Part shown: one piece after another, positions 35,937-45,830 of the stretch | Layout of the letters: each line of letters starts with the position of its first letter | Numbering within the stretch: position 1 is the first letter of the stretch | Source of the DNA: CAYWBI01 sp964456445 | Lineage (GTDB): Bacteria > Calditrichota > Calditrichia > Calditrichales > J004 | NCBI GenBank assembly: GCA_964456445.1 | Contig: CAYWBI010000001.1 | Coordinates: forward strand, 62,001 to 126,000 | Reading direction: 5' to 3' | Length of the DNA: 64,000 nt | The notes under the pieces: generated by a model | Told to the model about the DNA's origin: nothing | The model's database searches: none | What the model saw: the letters and a program-made list of their open reading frames with translations, nothing else | Made by a program: the position numbers and the translations under genes

Positions 35937-38900
35937 ATGAGTGATATCTCCGCAAAACTAAAGAACCTAAGCCCTGAACAGCGCGAGCTTCTTTTAAAGA
36001 AATTACAGGCGCGTAAAAAAACCGCTGGCGACGGGCAGGATACAATCGCACCCCGCCCCGATCCTGACCGGTTCCCGGTTTCTTATGCCCAGGAACGGTT
36101 GTGGTTTTTCGATCAACTTGCACCGGGCAGTTCGCTCTATAATATCAGCGCGGCAGTAAAATTTAAAGGACCGCTTGAAACCGATCTGCTTGAACAAAGC
36201 ATCAACGCCGTTGTTCAGCGTCATGAGATACTCCAGGTTTATTTCGAAACGGAAAAAGGGGCTCCGTTACAAAAAAAGGCCGGACAGGCCTCCATTGGCC
36301 TGTCTGTTGAAGATATTGGCGATTTGCCGCTGGGGGAACTGGCCGCCATCGAAGCCCAGACGCCTTTTGATCTGTCCCGGGCGCCCTTGCTGCGCGCGCG
36401 TTTGATAAAAGTGGACGAACAGGCCCATGCCCTGCTGCTAACCATCCATCATATTGTGGCCGACGGTTGGTCTATGGGGGTTTTTATAAACGAAACCGCG
36501 CGCTATTACCGTGCACTTCAAGGCGACGGCCAAAAACCGGCCCCGTTGAAAATTCAGTATTTTGATTATGCCTGGTGGCAAAAGAACAAGTCCGACAAGG
36601 CGAAAATGGCCCGTCAGCTTGATTTCTGGGCCGATGAGTTAAAAGGCATGCCCACCTTGCTGGAACTACCTTTTGACCGCAGTCGTGAGGGCGTTCAGAG
36701 TTTTAGGGGACGTCATCATATTTTTCAGATCAGCCCTAAAACAACTGCTGCCCTGCGTGCGCTGTCCCGAAAATCCGGTGTTACCACCTTTATTACCCTG
36801 TTGGCCGCATTTCAAACCCTGCTGTACCGCTATTCCAACCAGAATGATTTTGGCCTTGGTATCCCCATCGCCAACCGCAATAAAAAGGAGTTGGAAGCGC
36901 TGATCGGTTTTTTTGTAAACACGCTGGTCATCCGCGCAGAGATAGACGGTTCACTGTCCTTTAGCGATTTTCTGAAACAGGTAAAAACCAGGGCCTTTAA
37001 GGCGTATGACAATCAGGATGTGCCCTTTGAGCAGGTGGTGGAAAAAGTACAGCCACAACGCAACAACCAGATCGCACCACTGTTCCAGGTGATGTTCGAG
37101 TTGCAGGGCGACGCGCTCTCCGGTCTCAACTTTGGCGATCTTGAACTAAAGACAATCGATTTTGAAACCGGTACCGCCAAGTTTGATTTGCTTTTGATCA
37201 TGGAAGAGGGCCGTGAAACCCTCAAAGGCGTTCTGGAGTACAACGCGGATTTATTCACAGCGGAAACCGTGGAACGCATGATGCGCCATTTTGCGTACCT
37301 GCTGGATCAAATTGCCCAGGCGCCGGATACGCATCTTGATAAGATTGGCTTATTGCCGCCTGAAGAGGAACAAAACATTTTGCTGCGCTGGAACCAGACC
37401 GCCGCCGATTATCCCAAGAGCCCGTTTATCCATCAATATACCGCGCAATTTGCCCTAAGTAATCCCGATCATCCGGCGCTTTTGAGCGCGCAAGGCACCT
37501 TTACTTACCGCCAATTTGAAGAACGCGGTAATCAGTTGGCCCATTACCTGGTTTCCCATGGGATCGGGCGGGACGACCGCGTGGGGGTGTGCATGGACCG
37601 TTCGGCGGAAATGGTTATCGCCCTGCACGGCATTTTAAAGGCCGGGGCCGCATATGTGCCTTTTGACCCGCGCCACCCGGCGGAACGACGCCGTTTTATG
37701 TTGGATGATTCCGGGGCAAGGCTGATCCTGACCCAGGCACATTTGCTGGATTTATTTAAAGGAAGTTCCATACACGCCGTCGTACTGGACGCCTCTTTTG
37801 CCTTAATTGAATCGCTTCCCGTCACGCCCCCTGTGGTGGACATCGACGGTGACCAGTTGGCCTACATGATCTACACCTCCGGTTCCACCGGTAAACCCAA
37901 GGGAACGTTCCTGGCACATAAAAGTATTCTTAACCGATTGATCTGGATGCAGGAAAGCTACGGCCTGACCATGAAGGACGTTGTACTGCAAAAAACGCCC
38001 TTCAGTTTTGATGTGTCGGTCTGGGAGTTTTTCTGGCCTTTTATGCAAGGCGCCACGCTAGCCATCGCCCGCGAAGAAGGCCATAAGGACAGTGCCTACC
38101 TCACCGAGACAGTCCGGCAATACGGTGTGACCACCCTACATTTTGTTCCGCCCATGCTCAAGGTTTTTCTCGAAGACCGTGACAGCAAGAAATGCATCTC
38201 TTTAAAACGGGTCGTCTGTTCCGGCGAGGCCTTGCCCTACGCGCTGAGCGAGCAATTTTATAAAACGCTTCCCAACGCGGTATTGTACAATTTATACGGT
38301 CCAACGGAAGCCGCCGTCGATGTTACGGCCTATACCTGTCCCAGAGATCGAGACGATAAAAAGCTGCCCATCGGTTCCCCCATCGCCAATACCCAAATAT
38401 ATATTCTGGACCCGGCTTTAAATCCCGTACCCGTTGGCGTTGGCGGAGAGCTGTATATCGCCGGGGTTCAGTTGGCACGCGGCTATGCCAACAGGCCGGG
38501 GCTGACGGCGGAAAAGTTTATCGCCGATCCCTATGCAAAATCCCCCGGCAGCCGTATGTATAAAACGGGCGACCTTTGCCGCTACCTGCCCGGCGGGGAA
38601 ATTGAATATCTTGGACGCATCGACCACCAGGTGAAGCTACGCGGTTTTCGAATCGAACTCGGGGAAATTGAAGCAGTTTTACGCGGGCATCCTGCAATAA
38701 AGGATTGCATTGTGCTGGTTCGTGGCACCGATATGGAAAAGGCTATCATAGCCTGGTATATCCCGGAAGAAGGCCAATCTCCTGTCCCGGAGGATCTGCG
38801 CCAATATATCATCCGCCATATGCCGGAATATATGGCCCCCAATTTTTTTATCCCGCTGGATGCTTTTCCGCTTACTTCAAATGGCAAACTTGACCGTCGC

Positions 38901-41900
38901 GGGCTGCCGGATGTAAACCTGAAAAAGGACAGACCAAAAACACGGTTTGTTTCGCCACGGAACCGGTTGGAAGCCCATCTGGCAGAACTTTGGCGGGAAA
39001 TACTTGGCGTAAAGACCCTTAGTATGTACGATAACTTTTTTGATATCGGTGGCAACTCGTTAAAAGCCGCAGTACTTATAAACCGCCTGCAGGAGGAAGT
39101 GGATAAAAAGCTGCATGTAGGTATGGTTTTCCAGGCCCCGCGCATTGCCGAGTTTGCCATGTTTGCCCAGGAATATTTTACCGAAGAAGTACTTAAAAAT
39201 TTTGGGGATTCAGCAGTTGGAGCGGTTGACGACTCTTTTAAGGTCATGGCTATCTCAGCTGAGTCCAAAATTAAAAATGCGGATATTCAGGCCTTCCGTC
39301 AAATTGTGTTTCCGTTGCAAAAACGCAAAAAGGAACCAACGCATCTAACAAAAAACAAACCGGCAATCTTTATTCTTTCTCCCCCGCGTTCAGGGTCAAC
39401 GTTATTGCGGATTATGCTGGCCGGTAACCCCGTCCTTTTTTCTCCTCCGGAATTGGATTTGCTCTCATTTAACACCATAGGCGAACGTCGCCGTTTTTTT
39501 GAAGAACAGGGATTGCCTCTCTGGTTGGAAGCTACGACCCATGCCATCAAGGAAATCCAGCACACTTCCCTTGCTGAAGCCGAACGGATCATGCGGGATA
39601 TTGAGGACAAGGATATCACGGTTAAGGATTTTTACCACCTTCTGCAGAATGGATTAAAACAAAAAATACTAGTGGACAAAACACCATCCTATGCGATTGA
39701 TCCGGCAGCCCTACAGCGTGCCGAGGAAGATTTTGAGCAACCTCTTTATGTGCACCTTGCACGTCATCCCTATGCCATGATTTATTCTTTTATCGAAGCC
39801 AAGCTCGATAAGAATTTTTTTAAATTCCCGCACAAATTTACCCGGCAGCAATTGGCCGAATTGATTTGGCTGAACAGTCATCAAAATATTTTGGATTTTC
39901 TAAAAGACATCCCCGATGAACGCCATGTGTTTTTACGTTTTGAGGACCTGCTTTTTAAACCTGAAGCGGAAATACGGCGACTCACTGAATTTCTGGGCGT
40001 CCCTTTTACTGCCGATATGCTTAAACCCTACCAGGGTAGAAAAATGACGGAGGGGTTAAAGCAGGGTTCACAGATGGTGGGCGATTTTAAATTTTATCTG
40101 CACCAGAACATCAATAATAAAGTGGCCGGGAAATGGCGCGGCTTTCATAAACATGATTTCCTGTGTGAACAATCGGAAATTTTGGCCGGAAATTTTGGAT
40201 ACGAAACCCATACCCGGAGTAAAGCGATTGCAGAAAACACCGACATTCAAAAGATAGAACAGGCTCCGCGGCAAACCTATATGCCGCTCTCCTTTGCCCA
40301 GCAACGGCTCTGGTTTATTGATCAACTGGAACCTGGCAGCACCCAATACAATGTTCCAGGGGCTATCTATATAAACGGCAATGTTGACGCCCGCTTATTG
40401 GAAAAAAGTATTGCCCTTCTCGTAGAGCGCCATGAAATCCTTCGAACGACCTTTCATACCATCGAAGGAAAAGGCATGCAAAAAATACATGCGGAATATC
40501 AACCTGTATTGATTCAGCATGATTTAAGAACGCTTCCTACGGAGCAAAAGGATGTTGCCGCACAGGGTTTAATCGATACTTTGTCCAAAACGGTTTTTAA
40601 ACTAAACGAATTACCGATCCTCAAAATAATGCTGGTCCGATTGAAGGAGAACGAATATATTTTTGCCCTTGTTGCACACCACATTATAACTGACGGTTGG
40701 TCAAACGGGATTATTATCCGTGAAGCGAGCCATTATTATGATCTGTTAATTGAAGAAAAATCCGTCGTAACGCCCGCTCTTGCACTTCAATATGTGGATA
40801 TTGCCGTGTGGCAACGGGAATGGATCAACGGCAACCAGGCAGGGCAACAATTGAATTTCTGGAAAAAAGAGTTGAAAGGGGCGCCGCCTTTGTTGGACAT
40901 TCCCACGGATTTTCCGAGAAAAGCGAACAATGCCCCTGTCGGTAAACGACTTTATTTTGAACTTGGCGAAGCCATATCCCAAAAAGTACGTACCTGTTGT
41001 AACCGGCAAGGTACCACATCCTTTGTAGTACTGATGGCCGCCTTTCAAACCTTAATGCACCATTATGCCGCCCAGCAGGAGGTGTTGATCGGCACGCCTG
41101 TCGCCGGTCGGACCCAACAAGCGATGGAAGGCCTGATCGGTTTTTTTGTTAACACAATTGTACAAAGGACCCAATTTAAACCGGGCGCCACCTTCAGGGA
41201 TATCCTGGACCAGGTACGGGACAAGGCCGCGAGAATATTAAACCATCAGGATTACCCCTTTGAAAAATTGCTTGAGGCCCTGAATGTGCAGCGCAGCCTG
41301 GAACATGCCCCGCTGTTTCAGGTGATGTTTTCTATGCAGGAGGATGATATATGTGCCTTTAGTAAAAACTTTGCAACCAGGCCCTACCGTACGGATAGCG
41401 GAACAGCTAAATTTGATCTGTTGCTGGAATTATTTGACAGTAACTCGATCCGTGGTGCATTTGAATACAATACTTCTTTATTCCGTGCAGAGACAATCAA
41501 ACGACTTAAAGATCATTTTGAACGCTTGCTAATAATTTTAACTACTCAAATGGACATACCGATTGCAGAGATCAATTTTATCGGACCCCATGAAGAAGAG
41601 CTACTGACACACAAGTGGAACGATACGGCCCTTGATTTTCCCAATGGTCAAACCGTTCCTCAGCAGATCATGGAACAAGCGCGCAAAAGGCCCGGGGCGC
41701 CCGCACTGACCTTTGAGGGGCATACGTTCTTGTACGCGGAATTTAATCAAAAGGTTAACCAATGGGCGCATCTGCTTGTGGAGAACGGCGTGCAACGCGA
41801 GCAGCGGGTGGCGGTTTGTCTGGAACGCTCGGATAACATGGTACTGGCCCTAAATGCCGTCATGCGCTGTGGTGGCGTTTATGTGCCCCTGGACCCCGGT

Positions 41901-44831
41901 CATCCTGTGGACCGTACAACCTTTATGCTTCAGGATTCCGGTGCGCGGACAGTGATAACCACCACCAATCTTGCAGATAAATTTGAAAACCAGGAGATAA
42001 GAATCATTTTCATGGATAGCGCAGATGTTGATAAACAACCATCCAGCGACCCGACGATTGACTTTGACCTTGATCAACTGGCCTATATGATCTACACCTC
42101 CGGTTCTACCGGCAAGCCCAAAGGGACCCTGCTTACACACCGCGGTTTCTTAAATCGCCTGCAATGGATGCAACAGGCCTACCCTCTGGGGCCGGGCGAA
42201 ACGGTCCTGCAGAAAACACCTTTTAGTTTTGATGTTTCTGTTTGGGAATTCTTTTGGCCTTTTATGTTTGGGGCACGTTTGGTGGTTGCCCGCGACGGCG
42301 GACACAAGGATACAGCCTATCTCACGGACTTGATCCGACGGGAAAATGTTACGACCATGCATTTTGTACCGCCCATGTTAAAGGTTTTTCTGGAAGAGCG
42401 TAATGCCGGGGCATGTACAAGCCTGAAAAATGTGGTCTGTTCCGGTGAAGCCCTTCCCTATGCCCTGAGCCGGGAATTTTATAAAACCCTGCCCACCGCC
42501 CGTTTGCATAACCTTTACGGCCCTACGGAAGCTTCTGTTGATGTGAGTCATTATACCTGTCCTGTTGAACGGGAAGACGGTAAATTACCCATTGGACGGC
42601 CAATTGCCAATACTCTGTTGTATGTTTTGAATCCTGCTTTAAAACCGGTGCCTGTTGGTGTAAGGGGGGAATTGCATATTGGAGGCGTGCAACTGGCGCG
42701 CGGCTATGCCAACCGCCCGGATCTTACCGCGGAAAAATTTATTCCCGATCCCTTTGGGAAGGTACCCGGCGCCCGGTTATATAAAACCGGCGATGTGTGC
42801 CGCTTTCTTCCAACTGGTGAAATCGAGTATATAGGACGTATGGACCATCAGGTGAAAGTGCGTGGCTTCCGCATTGAATTGGGTGAAATTGAATCCGCTC
42901 TGCGTAAAGGTCCAGGCGTAGAAGATTGTACCGTACAGGTTCGTCCTTTCGGAAGTCAAGAAAAGGCATTGGTTGCATATGTCGTAAGCAAGGAACAGCA
43001 GCCATCCCAGGCAACCCTAAAAGATGCGTTAAAGAAAAACCTCCCGGATTATATGGTACCTTCTGCCTGGCTTTTTATAGATAAAATTCCACTCACGGCA
43101 AATGGAAAAATTGATCGGGAATCCTTGCCAAATCCTGCCGACCTTGGACGGAACCAATTGGAAAATGCCTATCTTGCACCCCGCAATGATCGGGAAAAGC
43201 AGCTGTCCGATTTGTGGATGAAAGTGTTGAAGCTGGATAAAGTGGGCGTTAGGGACAACTTTTTTGAATTGGGTGGTGATTCCATTGTGGGGATTCAACT
43301 TATTTCCGCCTCGGCCAGGGATGGACTCACTTTTACACCCCGGGAACTATTTGAGAATCCGACCATCGAAGGGCTGGCGACTATTGCCCGTGAAGGGGTG
43401 GCGATCCATGCCGAGCAGCAACCAATCACAGGGGAAGTAGAATTAACCCCGATTCTGCTCTGGTTTAAACAACTCGATCTGCCGCAACGCGCACACTGGA
43501 ACCAATCCATAATGCTTAAAAGCCAAGCCGCCCTCAAGCCGGATATTCTCCAAGGAGTGGCCAACACGTTATATGCCCATCACGATATGCTGCGCTTATA
43601 TTGGGATGATGGAAGCCCCATGATAGCAACACAGACGACGGAGGCACCCCTTTTTGAATATCAGGATTTGCGCCGCTTAAACCTGGATGAGCAGAAATCC
43701 AGCATGAAAAAAATTGTTGAAAAAACCCAAAGCGGACATGATCTGCAAAGGGGGCCCTTGTTTAAAATCCTTTATTTCTCCCTGGACAGTGCTATTGGTG
43801 ACCGTTTATTTATTAGCATCCATCATACCGTTATTGATGCGGTTTCGTGGCGGGTGCTGCTGGAGGATTTGCAACTGGCTTATGCACGGTTTAGCGAAGA
43901 AAAACCGCTAACTTTACCGGCCAAGACCACTTCCTTTGCTTACTATGCGAAACGTTTAAAGGAATATGCCCGCACCACGGATTGGGGAAAGGAAATGAAA
44001 TTTTGGCAAAATTTTATCGGGCAAGAGGCAGCTTCGTTAAAGATGTTGAAAACGGGTAAAAATTTGCAAAAAGACCGCATACATATTGACATTAAATTGA
44101 ATATAGAACAAACAGCCAACCTACAACGCGTGGTACCGGAAACCTATAATACCAGAGTTGTCGAAAATTTATTGACAGCGTTATTCATCGCCTGGAAAAA
44201 CCTTAAGGGCACAAACAGCTTACTGATCGATATGGAAGGGCATGGACGCGAAGCTTTATTTGAAGAAGTTGACCTGGCCCGCACCGTGGGATGGTTTACA
44301 TCGCTTTTTCCCGTACATTTGCATACATCAGAGTCGGACTTGGGTGAAGTGATCAAGTCCCTTAAAGAAGAAATACGTGCTATTCCTGAGAATGGGATCA
44401 ATTATGGATTGTTGAGGTTTTTGGCGCCAGAGACCGTCCGTAAGGAGATAGAAAAATTGCCCAGCGCCGGGATATTGTTTAATTACCTGGGACAGTTTGA
44501 ACAAGATGAAGCCATGAAAAGCCGCTTTGAAATGAAACCGGGGGAAACCGGCGCCGACATTGGTGCTGAAAACAGAAACAGCCATCTGCTTGAAATTACA
44601 TCCAGTATTGTTAATGGTGTTTTTAACATAACCTTTAATTTTTGTCCCGATAGCGTGAGTGAAAGTTTTATTGTTCAATTTGCCGATAAAACCGTCCAGG
44701 CTTTAGATCAAATAATCGAGCACAGCTTAAGCGGCGAAAGCGGAGGATATACACCTTCTGACTTTTCAGCGATGGAGGTTGACCAGGAAGAGTTAGATGA
44801 TATTTTATCCGAATTGGATGATTTGGAATGA
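35937..44831 (+). CDS. AL4: NRPS C-A(Ser)-T-sulfotransferase-C-A(Ser)-T-E
   Basis: A 2,964-residue bimodular NRPS. After a docking-like start (LSPEQRELLLKKLQARKKT), module 1 has C with HHIVADG (171-177) and A with YTSGSTGKPKG near 645. Its code is DVWHVSLVD, a serine code. T carries Ser1041. A sulfotransferase domain fills residues 1140-1423. Module 2 has C (from 1448, HHIITDG at 1581-1587) and A with YTSGSTGKPKG near 2052, again DVWHVSLVD. Its T has GGDSI (Ser2449), the type paired with epimerases. The E domain has HHTVIDAVSWR (2629-2639), EGHGRE, VGWFTSLFPV and NYLGQF. The predicted output is Ser then D-Ser. The tail TPSDFS...EELDDILSEL matches donor communication-mediating (COM) domains. 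It starts 24 bases after AL3 and overlaps the next gene's first possible ATG by ATGA. Confidence 0.94.
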   Translation: MSDISAKLKNLSPEQRELLLKKLQARKKTAGDGQDTIAPRPDPDRFPVSYAQERLWFFDQLAPGSSLYNISAAVKFKGPLETDLLEQSINAVVQRHEILQVYFETEKGAPLQKKAGQASIGLSVEDIGDLPLGELAAIEAQTPFDLSRAPLLRARLIKVDEQAHALLLTIHHIVADGWSMGVFINETARYYRALQGDGQKPAPLKIQYFDYAWWQKNKSDKAKMARQLDFWADELKGMPTLLELPFDRSREGVQSFRGRHHIFQISPKTTAALRALSRKSGVTTFITLLAAFQTLLYRYSNQNDFGLGIPIANRNKKELEALIGFFVNTLVIRAEIDGSLSFSDFLKQVKTRAFKAYDNQDVPFEQVVEKVQPQRNNQIAPLFQVMFELQGDALSGLNFGDLELKTIDFETGTAKFDLLLIMEEGRETLKGVLEYNADLFTAETVERMMRHFAYLLDQIAQAPDTHLDKIGLLPPEEEQNILLRWNQTAADYPKSPFIHQYTAQFALSNPDHPALLSAQGTFTYRQFEERGNQLAHYLVSHGIGRDDRVGVCMDRSAEMVIALHGILKAGAAYVPFDPRHPAERRRFMLDDSGARLILTQAHLLDLFKGSSIHAVVLDASFALIESLPVTPPVVDIDGDQLAYMIYTSGSTGKPKGTFLAHKSILNRLIWMQESYGLTMKDVVLQKTPFSFDVSVWEFFWPFMQGATLAIAREEGHKDSAYLTETVRQYGVTTLHFVPPMLKVFLEDRDSKKCISLKRVVCSGEALPYALSEQFYKTLPNAVLYNLYGPTEAAVDVTAYTCPRDRDDKKLPIGSPIANTQIYILDPALNPVPVGVGGELYIAGVQLARGYANRPGLTAEKFIADPYAKSPGSRMYKTGDLCRYLPGGEIEYLGRIDHQVKLRGFRIELGEIEAVLRGHPAIKDCIVLVRGTDMEKAIIAWYIPEEGQSPVPEDLRQYIIRHMPEYMAPNFFIPLDAFPLTSNGKLDRRGLPDVNLKKDRPKTRFVSPRNRLEAHLAELWREILGVKTLSMYDNFFDIGGNSLKAAVLINRLQEEVDKKLHVGMVFQAPRIAEFAMFAQEYFTEEVLKNFGDSAVGAVDDSFKVMAISAESKIKNADIQAFRQIVFPLQKRKKEPTHLTKNKPAIFILSPPRSGSTLLRIMLAGNPVLFSPPELDLLSFNTIGERRRFFEEQGLPLWLEATTHAIKEIQHTSLAEAERIMRDIEDKDITVKDFYHLLQNGLKQKILVDKTPSYAIDPAALQRAEEDFEQPLYVHLARHPYAMIYSFIEAKLDKNFFKFPHKFTRQQLAELIWLNSHQNILDFLKDIPDERHVFLRFEDLLFKPEAEIRRLTEFLGVPFTADMLKPYQGRKMTEGLKQGSQMVGDFKFYLHQNINNKVAGKWRGFHKHDFLCEQSEILAGNFGYETHTRSKAIAENTDIQKIEQAPRQTYMPLSFAQQRLWFIDQLEPGSTQYNVPGAIYINGNVDARLLEKSIALLVERHEILRTTFHTIEGKGMQKIHAEYQPVLIQHDLRTLPTEQKDVAAQGLIDTLSKTVFKLNELPILKIMLVRLKENEYIFALVAHHIITDGWSNGIIIREASHYYDLLIEEKSVVTPALALQYVDIAVWQREWINGNQAGQQLNFWKKELKGAPPLLDIPTDFPRKANNAPVGKRLYFELGEAISQKVRTCCNRQGTTSFVVLMAAFQTLMHHYAAQQEVLIGTPVAGRTQQAMEGLIGFFVNTIVQRTQFKPGATFRDILDQVRDKAARILNHQDYPFEKLLEALNVQRSLEHAPLFQVMFSMQEDDICAFSKNFATRPYRTDSGTAKFDLLLELFDSNSIRGAFEYNTSLFRAETIKRLKDHFERLLIILTTQMDIPIAEINFIGPHEEELLTHKWNDTALDFPNGQTVPQQIMEQARKRPGAPALTFEGHTFLYAEFNQKVNQWAHLLVENGVQREQRVAVCLERSDNMVLALNAVMRCGGVYVPLDPGHPVDRTTFMLQDSGARTVITTTNLADKFENQEIRIIFMDSADVDKQPSSDPTIDFDLDQLAYMIYTSGSTGKPKGTLLTHRGFLNRLQWMQQAYPLGPGETVLQKTPFSFDVSVWEFFWPFMFGARLVVARDGGHKDTAYLTDLIRRENVTTMHFVPPMLKVFLEERNAGACTSLKNVVCSGEALPYALSREFYKTLPTARLHNLYGPTEASVDVSHYTCPVEREDGKLPIGRPIANTLLYVLNPALKPVPVGVRGELHIGGVQLARGYANRPDLTAEKFIPDPFGKVPGARLYKTGDVCRFLPTGEIEYIGRMDHQVKVRGFRIELGEIESALRKGPGVEDCTVQVRPFGSQEKALVAYVVSKEQQPSQATLKDALKKNLPDYMVPSAWLFIDKIPLTANGKIDRESLPNPADLGRNQLENAYLAPRNDREKQLSDLWMKVLKLDKVGVRDNFFELGGDSIVGIQLISASARDGLTFTPRELFENPTIEGLATIAREGVAIHAEQQPITGEVELTPILLWFKQLDLPQRAHWNQSIMLKSQAALKPDILQGVANTLYAHHDMLRLYWDDGSPMIATQTTEAPLFEYQDLRRLNLDEQKSSMKKIVEKTQSGHDLQRGPLFKILYFSLDSAIGDRLFISIHHTVIDAVSWRVLLEDLQLAYARFSEEKPLTLPAKTTSFAYYAKRLKEYARTTDWGKEMKFWQNFIGQEAASLKMLKTGKNLQKDRIHIDIKLNIEQTANLQRVVPETYNTRVVENLLTALFIAWKNLKGTNSLLIDMEGHGREALFEEVDLARTVGWFTSLFPVHLHTSESDLGEVIKSLKEEIRAIPENGINYGLLRFLAPETVRKEIEKLPSAGILFNYLGQFEQDEAMKSRFEMKPGETGADIGAENRNSHLLEITSSIVNGVFNITFNFCPDSVSESFIVQFADKTVQALDQIIEHSLSGESGGYTPSDFSAMEVDQEELDDILSELDDLE
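39354..40205 (+). other. Sulfotransferase domain embedded in AL4
   Basis: Residues 1140-1423 of AL4 lie between a serine carrier domain and the next condensation domain. FILSPPRSGSTLLRIMLAGN is the 5'-phosphosulfate-binding loop of PAPS-dependent sulfotransferases. YVHLARHPYAMIYSF, with Arg1276, is the 3'-phosphate-binding motif. VFLRFEDLLFKPEAEIRRL and NNKVAGKWRGFH follow, as in family members. The domain is of ordinary length and shows no breaks, so it is probably active. The nearest known precedent is the sulfotransferase of CurM and olefin-synthase PKSs, which sulfonates a carrier-bound beta-hydroxy acyl chain. There it is followed by a thioesterase; here it is not. Confidence 0.85.
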
Positions 44832-44845
44832 AAACAGGAAAAAAT

Positions 44846-45778
44846 ATGGCAAGACCGGTTTTAATTTCAGGATTGCAACGCTCAGGTACAACCTGGACGG
44901 CCCGCATGTTAACCCTTTCGGATGAGATGTTCTATGTTTTGGAACCTTTTAATATCCTGCGTGACCCCATTCATCTGATTGGAGCGGGCACCAACTTCCC
45001 CTATTTCCAGGAGGTTGATTCGGAACGATATGTCAAAATAAGAAGCGGACTCGGCTTGAGTTTCACAAAGGATGAATTAAGGGTTTTTATGAAACAATCC
45101 CCTTCTCCCAAGTACCATCTGTACCATATAGTACGCTACCTTAGCTTAAACAGGCGTTTGAATAAAGGGATGAAACCGGTGATACAGGACCCTTTCGCTG
45201 TTTTTATGGCACCCTGGCTCAGTCATAATTTGGGAATTTTACCCCTGTTTCTGTTCCGCCACCCCGCTGCCTATATCAACAGCATGAAACGTATGAAGTG
45301 GGGTTTTAATTTTGCCTGGCTTGCCGATCAGGAAGAATTGATGGATGAATACTTATCTGATTTTAGCGATGATATACGTAAATGGGCCGGGGAAGAATTC
45401 ATTCCTTTTTCTATTGAAACACAATGTCTGGTCTGGAATATATTTACCAGCGTTATTTTACGTTACTCCAAGGAACACAGCAACTGGCTTTTTTATCGAC
45501 ATGAAGATTTATCGATGAATCCCATGACGTTGTTTTATAAAATATATGCAGAAATTGGAATTGACATGAATCAAACAATTATGCGGAAAATTGAAAAATT
45601 TACTGGCAGCGGCAATCCTGCCACGGCACGCGATGGTAAAATGCACAGTTTAAAACGCAATAGCAGGGAAAATATAAAAAATTGGCAAAAGCAATTAAGC
45701 GTTGATGAAATCAATCAAATACATCATTTAACCGCAGCTTTTTCCAATCCACTTTACTCCGAGGACGAGTGGCATTAA
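44846..45778 (+). CDS. Free-standing sulfotransferase
   Basis: A 310-residue protein with PAPS-binding loop LISGLQRSGTTWTARML close to the N-terminus. The 3'-phosphate motif LFLFRHPAAYINSMKR is also present. WLFYRHEDLSMNPMTLFY and a C-terminal NWQKQLSVDEINQI segment follow. It should transfer sulfate from PAPS to a hydroxyl, most likely on the peptide. It is clearly different in sequence from the domain inside AL4, so it is not a recent copy. An ATG at 44828 overlaps the AL4 stop as ATGA. The ATG at 44846 has AGGA six bases upstream and puts the binding loop at the usual distance from the start. Its place between AL4 and AL5 ties it to the pathway. Confidence 0.88.
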   Translation: MARPVLISGLQRSGTTWTARMLTLSDEMFYVLEPFNILRDPIHLIGAGTNFPYFQEVDSERYVKIRSGLGLSFTKDELRVFMKQSPSPKYHLYHIVRYLSLNRRLNKGMKPVIQDPFAVFMAPWLSHNLGILPLFLFRHPAAYINSMKRMKWGFNFAWLADQEELMDEYLSDFSDDIRKWAGEEFIPFSIETQCLVWNIFTSVILRYSKEHSNWLFYRHEDLSMNPMTLFYKIYAEIGIDMNQTIMRKIEKFTGSGNPATARDGKMHSLKRNSRENIKNWQKQLSVDEINQIHHLTAAFSNPLYSEDEWH

Positions 45779-45830
45779 ATATTTAGGATAAGCGCCGTAA
45801 AATTAAAGGAAAATTTGCAAAATTTAAATT

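Noticed and set aside
38582..39268. A 228-codon reading frame on the minus strand inside AL4
   Set aside because: It lies wholly opposite a well-supported A-T region with clear motifs. Its sequence is rich in Ser and Arg with no recognisable domain, as expected from a shadow of coding DNA.
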